Below are positions 1 to 5,544 of a DNA stretch of 6,466 nt, one piece after another; position 1 is the first letter of the stretch, and each line of letters opens with the position of its first letter. Source of the DNA: Treponema sp. (GTDB lineage: Bacteria; Spirochaetota; Spirochaetia; Treponematales; Treponemataceae); NCBI GenBank assembly GCA_016282455.1, contig JAEEKM010000234.1, forward strand, positions 1-6,466, in the 5' to 3' direction. The notes under the pieces are model-generated. The model saw nothing but the letters and a program-made list of their open reading frames with translations, did not search any database and was not told the DNA's origin. Made by a program: the position numbers and the translations under genes.

Positions 1-132
1 TGATGAGAAAGTCCGGCAAGCGGAGGAATGGATGAACAACTATCCTAGAAAGATTCATGACGGTCTTACCCCCGCCATGATTTATAAAAAATGTTGTAAT
101 TTATGACAGAAAAGTGGGGAATTATATTTTAC
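1..132 (+). mobile_element. Right end of an IS30-like insertion sequence
   Basis: This is the right-hand end of the element that encodes the transposase tail. The exact terminus is not certain. It must lie after the transposase stop at 106 and before about 135, because residues matching the radical-SAM family (Q-L-T-P-x-R-R-D-L-I) begin about there. The terminal inverted repeat cannot be paired, since the left end is outside the window, and no target duplication can be checked. Confidence 0.55.
2..106 (+). CDS. IS30-family transposase, C-terminal end (partial)
   Basis: The reading frame is open from the left edge of the window to a TGA at 104-106 and gives 34 residues. It contains the segment WMNNYPRKIHDGLTP followed by a short basic/cysteine tail. 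The N-N-x-P-R-K-x(3)-G-x-T-P pattern is the typical end of the DDE catalytic domain of IS30-type transposases, which cut and join the element's ends during transposition. Only this tail is inside the window, so I cannot tell whether the rest of the enzyme is intact, nor see the catalytic DDE residues. IS3/IS481-type integrase-core proteins end with related motifs and are the main alternative. The stop codon lies only 7 bp before the first possible start of the radical-SAM fragment, so the element's right end must be very close. Confidence 0.8.
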   Translation, partial: DEKVRQAEEWMNNYPRKIHDGLTPAMIYKKCCNL

Positions 133-1061
133 AGCTTACCCCTGTCCGGCGGGACCTGATTAAGAGGAGTAAGTATTTTGTTCCAAATTCGCTGGTTGTT
201 TCCAGGGGCTGTCCCCACCACTGCGACTTTTGCTACAAGGATGCCTTTTACGGAAGCGGAAAATCTTTCTACACTTGCCGGGTGGATTCTGCCCTAAAGG
301 AAATAGATTCACTTCCGGGCAGGCACCTTTACTTTTTGGACGACCACCTTCTTGGCAACAGGCAATTTGCCCGCGAACTTTTTGAAGGCATGAAGGGGAT
401 GAAGAGGGTATTTCAGGGAGCGGCTACGGTTGCGTCAATTTTGGACGGGGACTTGATTGAACGCGCAGCTGATGCCGGTTTAAGAAGCATTTTTGTTGGC
501 TTTGAAACTTTTTCGCCGGAAAACCTTGCCCAAAGCAACAAGGCACAGAACCTTTCGCGGGACTATGCCGCCGCTGTAAGAAGGCTGCACGATCTTGGCA
601 TTATGATAAACGGAAGCTTTGTCTTTGGACTGGACGATGATGACAAGGACACTTTTAGCCGCACAGTTGACTGGGCGGTGGAAAATGCAATCACTACGGC
701 AACCTTCCATGTGCTTACCCCCTACCCCGGAACAAGGCTCTTTTCTAAAATGGAAAAGGAAGGCCGCATAAGAAGCTATGACTGGAGCCGCTACGACACA
801 CGGCACGCGGTTTACCAACCTGCAAGGCTTAGCCAGAAAGAGCTTGAAGATGGCTACAAAAAGGCTTACCGGGACTTTTATTCATGGAAGAATATCTTTG
901 CATCCTGCTCCCAAGACAAAAGTCTTTCCAGCAAGCTTTCCCACTTTGCCTATACTGGCGGCTGGAAAAAGCTTGAGCCCTTCTGGAACATGCTCATAAA
1001 GGCGGGTCTATTGAACAAAATGCTTCCTGCACTGGAGTTTTTGCTTTCGCATACAAAATAA
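114..1061 (+). pseudogene. 5'-truncated B12-binding-type radical SAM protein
   Basis: The 315-residue product keeps a complete radical-SAM core. The CxxxCxxC cluster motif in RGCPHHCDFCY uses C33, C37 and C40, which would hold the 4Fe-4S cluster that cleaves S-adenosylmethionine. Other core signatures are FLDDHL (74-79), VGFET (128-132), FVFGLD (169-174) and LTPYPGTRLF (201-210). The C-terminal part (about 200-310, with YDTRH and AYTGGWKK) resembles the DUF4070 region. Family members are normally about 430-480 residues, with an N-terminal cobalamin-binding domain before this core. Here that domain is absent and the frame is closed by a TGA at 78-80, inside the IS30-like sequence. The only early start is a GTG at 114 without a ribosome site. 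I infer disruption by the insertion element; the missing half may lie on its far side. The natural reaction of the family member is unknown. An expressed short form is possible, because no internal stop or frameshift is seen. Its GC content (above 50% in lines I counted) exceeds that of the right-hand genes. Confidence 0.72.
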
Positions 1062-1079
1062 TCTGTTGAAAAGGGAAAT

Positions 1080-1156
1080 GGCCTGAGCATGGCGTGGAAG
1101 GGGGGCGAAGCCGCCACGCGTATGCGGGGCCGAGGGTGACCGAGCCCTGGAAGGCC
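1080..1156. repeat. GC-rich palindromic intergenic element
   Basis: This 77-bp block is far more GC-rich than its flanks and folds on itself. An outer stem GGCCT/AGGCC (1080-1084 with 1152-1156) encloses two hairpins. The first pairs GCGTGG with CCACGC (1092-1097, 1114-1119), topped by GGC-GAA-GCC (1104-1112). The second pairs GGGC with GCCC (1127-1130, 1144-1147), with GGTGACC inside. It has no coding character and lacks a T-tract, so it is not a plain terminator. From memory it resembles dispersed REP-like elements of treponeme genomes, but only one copy is in this window, so its repeated nature is inference. It sits just behind the radical-SAM fragment. Confidence 0.5.
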
Positions 1157-1215
1157 TGTGTCAAAATCAATGGATTGTTTTGGGAAGCTTGTTTGTAAAA
1201 GAAAAAACTGCGTCC

Positions 1216-1260
1216 AAAAAAAGAAAAAAAATCCCCGCCAAGACTTTCATCCAGGCGGGG
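1216..1260 (-). terminator. Rho-independent terminator of pflB
   Basis: A 7-bp perfect GC stem, CCCCGCC (1233-1239) with GGCGGGG (1254-1260), and a 14-nt loop is followed, on the minus strand, by a long T-rich run (complement of the A-rich stretch 1216-1232). It lies about 75 nt after the pflB stop codon. On the plus strand the stem is followed only by CCTTCTT, so it should work mainly for pflB. Confidence 0.85.
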
Positions 1261-1334
1261 CCTTCTTATGCTGCCAGAGTTTTTAATACTAAAACATTTA
1301 TGCTAAAGCATGAGCCCTGGCAAGCAAGTCGAAA
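1261..1334 (-). other. pflB 3' untranslated segment
   Basis: This is the stretch between the pflB stop and its terminator. TGCCAG (1272-1277) can pair with CTGGCA (1317-1322), and within that loop ATGCT (1300-1304) faces AGCAT (1307-1311). The structure is weak and its role is unknown; no gene is visible here. Confidence 0.3.
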
Positions 1335-3671
1335 CTACAGAGAAGCGTGGCAGGTACGTGCAATAACGTCGTCCTGCTGTTCCTTTGTAAGGTTGATGAA
1401 GCGTACTGCATAGCCAGAAACGCGAACCGTGAAGTTTGCATATTCGGGCTTTTCAGGATGAGCCTGGCAGTCCTTGAGCTTTTCTACGCCGAATACGTTT
1501 ACATTCAAGTGGTGTGCACCCTTTGCAAAGTATCCGTCCATGATGTTAACAAGGTTGTTAATCTGCTCGCTTTCTGAGTGACCAAGAGCGCTTGGGTTGA
1601 TTGTCTGTGTGTTTGAGATACCGTCGAGTGAGTATTCGTAAGGTACCTTTGCAACAGAGTTCAAGCTCTTTACGAGACCCTTTGTCTCTGCACCGTATGA
1701 TGGGTTTGCTCCAGGAGAGAATGGCTCGTGTGCCTTGCGTCCGTTTGGCAATGCGCCTGTAGCCTTTCCGTATACAACGTTTGAAGTGATTGTAAGGATA
1801 GAGGTTGTTGGCTCTGCGTTGCGGTATGTGTGGTGCTTCTTGATCTTTCCGATGAATGTCTTGAGAAGCCACTTTGCAATTTCGTCTGCGCGGTCATCAT
1901 CCTGGCCGTAGCGTGGGAAGTCGCCTTCAATCTGGAAGTCGTAAGCCATGTTAGGAGCAAAGATTCTCTTGCCCTTCTTGTCCGTAACGTCGATGTCGCG
2001 GCGGAGAACCTTTACCTTTGCGTACTTGATTGCAGAGAGGGAGTCAACAACGTGGCTGAATCCTGCAATACCTGTTGCAAATGTGCGGCGAACGTCTGTA
2101 TCGATAAGAGCAAGTTCTGCTGCTTCGTAGTAATATTTATCGTGCATGTAGTGGATTGCGTTCAATGTGTTAACATAGAGGTCAGCAAGCCATTCAAGCA
2201 TTACATCGTACTTCTGTACAACTTCCTTGTAGTCAAGGTATTCAGAAGTGATTGGCTGATAAGCAGGAGCAACCTGAACACCAGGAGTAAGTCCGTCTGC
2301 TTCGTCGCGTCCACCGTTGATGGCGTAAAGAAGAGCCTTAGCGAGGTTAGCGCGTGCACCGAAGAACTGCATTTCTTTACCAGTCTGTGTTGCAGAAACG
2401 CAGCAGCAGATTGAGTAGTCATCACCCCAAACAGGGCGCATTACATCATCATTTTCATACTGAATTGAAGATGTTTCGATAGAAATGTGAGCGCAGTACT
2501 TGCGGAAGCTTTCTGGAAGTCTCTTTGAATAGAGAACGGTCATGTTTGGTTCCGGTGAAGGACCCATGTTTTCGAGAGTATGGAGGAAGCGGAAGCAGTT
2601 CTTTGTTACCATTGAACGTCCATCCTGTCCAAGTCCACCAACTTCGAGAGTTGCCCAGATCGGGTCTCCGGAGAAGAGCTGGTTGTAGCTTTCAATACGA
2701 GCAAAGCGAACCATGCGTGCCTTCATTACGAAGTGGTCGATGAGTTCCTGTGCCTGTGCTTCTGTAATTGTTCCTGCCTTAAGGTCACGTTCGATGTAAA
2801 TGTCAAGGAATGTAGAAACACGTCCGATTGACATAGCAGCACCGTTCTGTGTCTTGATTGCAGCAAGGTAACCGAAGTAAAGCCACTGAACAGCTTCCTT
2901 AGCATTCTTTGCAGGCTTAGAAATATCAAAGCCGTACATAGCAGCCATTTCTTTCATCTGGTTAAGAGCCTTAACCTGTTCTGCAACTTCTTCGCGGAGA
3001 CGGATAACATCATCAGTCATTGTTCCGTCACCGATGTTTGCATAGTCTTTCTGTTTTTCTGCAATAAGGAAATCGATACCGTAAAGTGCAACACGGCGGT
3101 AGTCACCTACGATGCGTCCGCGTCCGTAGGTATCGGGCAAACCGGTAAGAATGTGGCTTGAGCGTGCCTTGCGAATCTCTGGTGTATAAACCTGGAAAAC
3201 AGCGTCTGAGTGTGTCTTATGGTACTCTGTAAAGATTTTGTGAAGCTCGGGATTGGGTTTGTAACCGTACATCTCGCAGCTCTGCTCTGCCATGCGGATT
3301 CCACCAAAAGGCATGAAAGCTCTCTTAAGGGGTTTGTCAGTCTGCAAACCAACAACCTTCTCAAGTTTCTTTCCGTCTTCGCAGATGTATCCGGGCTTGT
3401 GTGCGGTAAGTCCTGTTACGATGTCTGTGTCAAGGTCAAGAACACCTGAGCGCTCTTTTCCGTCCAGACCCATTGATTTTTTGTCGTGCTCTTCCTTCTG
3501 GAGGCGCTGAAGTTCTGCAAACAGTTTGTTTGTGGCATCAGTAGGACCTGCCAGGAAGCTTGAATCTCCGTCATAAGGCGTGTAGTTCAGCTGAATGAAT
3601 TCACGGACGTTTACTTCGTCCTGCCAAAGACGGCCTGTCTTAAAGCCGTTCCACTCTTCTCTTACACTCAT
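1335..3671 (-). CDS. pflB: Formate C-acetyltransferase (pyruvate formate-lyase)
   Basis: The 778-residue product matches pyruvate formate-lyase from end to end (the E. coli enzyme has 760 residues). This cytosolic glycyl-radical enzyme converts pyruvate and CoA to acetyl-CoA and formate in anaerobic fermentation. The glycyl radical site is G753 in RVSGYAVRF, 25 residues from the end as in E. coli. The catalytic cysteine pair falls in ICCCVS and aligns to C423-C424. C422 is an extra third cysteine where E. coli has alanine. Other family landmarks are LTGLPDTYGRGR (175-186), W339 in GDPIW, and MQFFGARANLAK (434-445). The N-terminal half carries the PFL domain and the last ~120 residues the glycine-radical domain. 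The ATG at 3671 is preceded by AAGAGG at 8 nt, which supports this start. The gene has its own promoter and terminator, so it is probably a single-gene transcript. The activating enzyme PflA, needed to install the radical, is not in the window. Related glycyl-radical enzymes (glycerol dehydratase, TdcE) are less likely; TdcE-type 2-ketobutyrate use cannot be excluded. Confidence 0.97.
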   Translation of the reverse strand: MSVREEWNGFKTGRLWQDEVNVREFIQLNYTPYDGDSSFLAGPTDATNKLFAELQRLQKEEHDKKSMGLDGKERSGVLDLDTDIVTGLTAHKPGYICEDGKKLEKVVGLQTDKPLKRAFMPFGGIRMAEQSCEMYGYKPNPELHKIFTEYHKTHSDAVFQVYTPEIRKARSSHILTGLPDTYGRGRIVGDYRRVALYGIDFLIAEKQKDYANIGDGTMTDDVIRLREEVAEQVKALNQMKEMAAMYGFDISKPAKNAKEAVQWLYFGYLAAIKTQNGAAMSIGRVSTFLDIYIERDLKAGTITEAQAQELIDHFVMKARMVRFARIESYNQLFSGDPIWATLEVGGLGQDGRSMVTKNCFRFLHTLENMGPSPEPNMTVLYSKRLPESFRKYCAHISIETSSIQYENDDVMRPVWGDDYSICCCVSATQTGKEMQFFGARANLAKALLYAINGGRDEADGLTPGVQVAPAYQPITSEYLDYKEVVQKYDVMLEWLADLYVNTLNAIHYMHDKYYYEAAELALIDTDVRRTFATGIAGFSHVVDSLSAIKYAKVKVLRRDIDVTDKKGKRIFAPNMAYDFQIEGDFPRYGQDDDRADEIAKWLLKTFIGKIKKHHTYRNAEPTTSILTITSNVVYGKATGALPNGRKAHEPFSPGANPSYGAETKGLVKSLNSVAKVPYEYSLDGISNTQTINPSALGHSESEQINNLVNIMDGYFAKGAHHLNVNVFGVEKLKDCQAHPEKPEYANFTVRVSGYAVRFINLTKEQQDDVIARTCHASL

Positions 3672-3679
3672 CGTTGTAA

Positions 3680-3685
3680 CCTCTT
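3680..3685 (-). promoter_or_regulatory. Ribosome binding site of pflB
   Basis: The minus strand reads AAGAGG, eight bases before the ATG of pflB. It fixes the start at 3671. Confidence 0.75.
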
Positions 3686-3698
3686 ATAAATATTTTTA

Positions 3699-3710
3699 AA
3701 CTGATTTACA
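3699..3710. repeat. 12-bp direct repeat, copy 1 (pflB leader)
   Basis: AACTGATTTACA occurs here and again at 3766-3777, in the same orientation and 67 bp apart. This copy lies downstream of the predicted pflB start point, in its untranslated leader. On the minus strand it forms TGTAAA-N4-TTTAAA, a near-symmetrical site loosely like the half-sites of redox regulators such as Rex. That link is speculative. Confidence 0.45.
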
Positions 3711-3738
3711 TGACCCGAGGTTTTTGCGCCTCACTCCT

Positions 3739-3767
3739 ACTATAATCAAATCAAAGGAAATTTGCAA
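3739..3767 (-). promoter_or_regulatory. Predicted sigma-70-type promoter of pflB
   Basis: On the minus strand, TTGCAA (3767-3762) is the -35 box and TATAGT (3744-3739) the -10 box, separated by exactly 17 bp. Five of six -10 bases match consensus. The predicted start point is about 60 nt before the pflB ATG. The -35 box overlaps by two bases the second copy of the AACTGATTTACA repeat, which would allow control by a bound protein. Confidence 0.5.
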
Positions 3768-3777
3768 CTGATTTACA
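3766..3777. repeat. 12-bp direct repeat, copy 2 (upstream of pflB -35)
   Basis: This is the second perfect copy of AACTGATTTACA. It abuts and partly overlaps the upstream edge of the predicted pflB -35 box. Together with the copy at 3699-3710 it brackets the promoter, an arrangement typical of paired operator sites that can loop DNA or block polymerase. Confidence 0.45.
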
Positions 3778-3825
3778 CCCTTTTTAAAACAATTTTCATC
3801 AAGATATAGCGTACATTTTCTGCAT

Positions 3826-3871
3826 TTGCATAAATACACACTTTATCTTGTGCTTTTGTATTTTTATGCAA
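3826..3871. repeat. AT-rich inverted repeat in the divergent spacer
   Basis: TTGCATAAA (3826-3834) is the exact reverse complement of TTTATGCAA (3863-3871). Pairing continues with TACA (3835-3838) and TGTA (3857-3860) after a 2-nt bulge, leaving an 18-nt loop. No T-tract follows on either strand, so it is not a terminator. It lies between the pflB promoter and the promoter of the rightward unit, so an operator or structured element is possible. Confidence 0.4.
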
Positions 3872-3898
3872 CTTGAAGTTTCTCACCCTGAGTCAAAC

Positions 3899-3927
3899 TT
3901 GACAGCTGAAGAAAAAAAAACTACTAT
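3899..3927 (+). promoter_or_regulatory. Predicted promoter of the lipoprotein unit
   Basis: A perfect -35 box TTGACA (3899-3904) is followed after 17 bp by TACTAT (3922-3927), matching four of six -10 bases. TATATT overlaps at 3925-3930 but would give a 20-bp spacer. The spacer holds an A9 tract (3912-3920). Transcription would begin about 30 nt before the GTG start at 3964. Confidence 0.6.
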
Positions 3928-3948
3928 ATTTATATTGAATAACTGTTT

Positions 3949-3953
3949 AGGAG
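3949..3953 (+). promoter_or_regulatory. Ribosome binding site that decides a GTG start
   Basis: AGGAG lies 10 nt before the GTG at 3964. No ATG is available nearby in that frame at the right distance, and the GTG start gives a complete lipoprotein signal peptide, so the GTG is preferred. Confidence 0.65.
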
Positions 3954-3963
3954 AAAACAAAAA

Positions 3964-4908
3964 GTGAACAAATTACTATCATTAATCAGCATTTGTCTTG
4001 CACTGACATTAATGAGTTGTGCAAACTCTCTAGTCGACACAGAAAGCATTGACACAGATAATACTGCTCAAACAGAAATTGGAAAGAAGATAAAACTTTA
4101 CTCTCAGCTCGGATATTTGGATTCTCTCCAATCACACAACTTTCGTTCAGCAAATTCAGATTTAGATATAAATGAATTGGATTATTTTATTAACGATACT
4201 GATTCATACATTGATGAAATATCTAAGACAGAGAATGCTGATATAAAACTTGCATATATGGAAACAATTATTTTAGGCGGGAAAGTAGAAAACATTTACA
4301 AAGCTTTTGAACTAGTATCTCAAGAAACCGCAGACTTATTTTTGTCGAAAATGTCAGAAGCCAACAATATTAATGACAAAACAGAACTGTTGAATCTTGA
4401 AGTCAGTCCCAATGATGATTTGCTTACGGATAGTAGAACTGTTTTCTCCAATGACTTTGAATGGGATACAATTGGTTGGTATACAGCAATGTGTGGCACT
4501 ACAATAGCAGGAATGATAGCATCGTCAGTTCCTCTTCCGTGGATTCAAGTACCTGGGTATATTGCAGCATCAATTGGTGCAGGTTGTATGTTAGGACAAT
4601 TGATATCATGGGCTACTAATGAAAACATAAGAAATATTGCTACGAATTTTTACAACGAAGTAAAAAAAGCAAAAGCTCTAGGAAAAACATCAAAAACTGA
4701 TGAGTTAATGAACAGCGATTCAGGAAAACGGTTCATGGCTGTAATAGCAGAAACAACTTTAACTATTTCTATATGTTATGTAACGCCAGCTGGTCAAATG
4801 GTTATTTCACTAATAAAATCTGCTTGGAATACTTTTATTTCTGGAGTTATCAATATAATAGCTGACTGTCTTTTTTATTTATTTGGAATGACGGTTTATT
4901 TTCTATGA
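3964..4908 (+). CDS. Putative lipoprotein with hydrophobic Gly-rich C-terminal half
   Basis: I do not recognise a family for this 314-residue protein. It starts with GTG and a lipoprotein signal peptide, MNKLLSLISICLALTLMSC, with the lipobox LMSC placing the lipidated cysteine at C19; the mature protein would be anchored to a membrane facing the periplasm or the outside. Residues 20-165 are polar, acidic and mostly predicted helical by eye. From about 170 the character changes. Residues 170-217 form two hydrophobic stretches rich in Gly and small residues, broken by SSVPLPW. After a charged linker (218-256), residues 257-314 are again strongly hydrophobic and end without a charged tail. Such a lipoprotein with several potential membrane segments is unusual and could insert into a bilayer; a pore-forming or channel-like role is speculation. 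The gene is AT-rich (about one third GC in counted lines, against nearly half in pflB), which may indicate transfer or relaxed constraint. It overlaps the next gene by 4 bp, so the two products probably act together. Confidence 0.8.
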   Translation: MNKLLSLISICLALTLMSCANSLVDTESIDTDNTAQTEIGKKIKLYSQLGYLDSLQSHNFRSANSDLDINELDYFINDTDSYIDEISKTENADIKLAYMETIILGGKVENIYKAFELVSQETADLFLSKMSEANNINDKTELLNLEVSPNDDLLTDSRTVFSNDFEWDTIGWYTAMCGTTIAGMIASSVPLPWIQVPGYIAASIGAGCMLGQLISWATNENIRNIATNFYNEVKKAKALGKTSKTDELMNSDSGKRFMAVIAETTLTISICYVTPAGQMVISLIKSAWNTFISGVINIIADCLFYLFGMTVYFL

Positions 4909-5513
4909 ACAAATTACTCACCTGCCTGGTTTTATTATTCCTTATCCCATGTGATAAAGTTTTCTCCACGGATTGGAAACTGCACACGGAATTTGAACTT
5001 TTCATTGCCCCATTTGGACTTGGCGAAAAATTATTTGGATGGGGGCATGAACCATTTAAAGTTGAGAATCAGAAAGATTACGACAGATATTTTTTTATTT
5101 CAGGTGGTGGAACTTTAGGCTTATTCCAGTCGGGGAATCTTTCAATCGCCATGTCTATTTCTTCAAACACATTTGTAACAACAAACGACCCCCTCACAGT
5201 AGCCTTCTCTGTGGGCGGGGGCATGTACTACAACTTCGGTTTACCCTATCAGCTGGACGGTTTGTTTGTCATGCTCTATCCCGTTTACGGACTCCCCGTG
5301 CAAACTTACGATTACACTCCATATTACAAATGGAAAATAGCCTCTGACATAGGATTTCAAAAAAACTTCGTCTATTCAGATTTACTTGCAGGAATAAGCC
5401 TTTCCGCATGTTTAAGAACCGCAGCAGCCTTCCGCGGGGGAGAAATTATCGTGCGGCCTGACATTGTTTTCTCGATTGGATTTTATTACACCCACGCTAC
5501 ACGCTTTCAATGA
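4905..5513 (+). CDS. Secreted envelope protein, probable small outer-membrane beta-barrel
   Basis: I do not recognise a named family for this 202-residue protein. Residues 1-21 are a Sec signal peptide (basic MNK, a hydrophobic core of about 12 residues, likely cleavage after KVFS). The LIPC at 13-16 would make a poor lipobox because of proline before cysteine. The mature part lacks transmembrane helices and shows many short alternating segments with aromatic ends (about 24-34, 62-73, 79-85, 99-110, 119-128, 143-152, 181-195), which suggests an eight-stranded-type barrel in the outer membrane. The last residues THATRFQ do not give the usual terminal aromatic, so the barrel call is tentative. 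The ATG overlaps the stop of the lipoprotein gene in ATGA and has no ribosome site of its own. Its translation is therefore probably coupled to the upstream gene. Its GC content is patchy and rises above 50% towards the end, unlike its AT-rich partner. Confidence 0.78.
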   Translation: MNKLLTCLVLLFLIPCDKVFSTDWKLHTEFELFIAPFGLGEKLFGWGHEPFKVENQKDYDRYFFISGGGTLGLFQSGNLSIAMSISSNTFVTTNDPLTVAFSVGGGMYYNFGLPYQLDGLFVMLYPVYGLPVQTYDYTPYYKWKIASDIGFQKNFVYSDLLAGISLSACLRTAAAFRGGEIIVRPDIVFSIGFYYTHATRFQ

Positions 5514-5523
5514 AGAAAAAAAA

Positions 5524-5544
5524 ATGCTAAACTTTTTTCCATGA
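5524..5544 (+). other. Six-codon minicistron overlapping the CYTH gene start
   Basis: ATG at 5524 opens the frame MLNFFP, and its TGA (5542-5544) overlaps the ATG of the CYTH gene as ATGA. A weak GAAG (5512-5515) lies 8 nt ahead. Because the CYTH gene lacks its own ribosome site, translation could be passed on by reinitiation. It may equally be chance. Confidence 0.25.

Noticed and set aside
480..818. 112-codon minus-strand open frame inside the radical-SAM fragment
   Set aside because: It lies wholly opposite conserved radical-SAM coding sequence and shows no family features.
1080..1156. Possible tRNA, from the 77-nt length and cloverleaf-like pairing
   Set aside because: There is no T-loop GTTCRA motif, only a 5-bp closing stem, and no plausible anticodon arm.
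1180..1413. 77-codon plus-strand open frame over the terminator and the end of pflB
   Set aside because: It runs through a terminator hairpin and A-tracts, has no clear start signal and a low-complexity basic product.
1830..2414. Long plus-strand open frame (194 codons) opposite pflB
   Set aside because: It is antisense to a highly conserved, complete enzyme gene, has cysteine-rich unlikely composition and no ribosome site. Other open frames inside 1335-3671 were rejected for the same reason.
3739..3777. FNR-type site near the pflB promoter (TTGATTTGAT on the minus strand)
   Set aside because: Only one half-site type is present, and there is no inverted TTGAT-N4-ATCAA arrangement.
5511..5543. 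Possible read-through fusion of the beta-barrel protein to the CYTH protein
   Set aside because: The two genes are in the same frame with only one TGA between them, but a secreted protein fused to a cytosolic enzyme makes no topological sense, and each has its own complete start and end.
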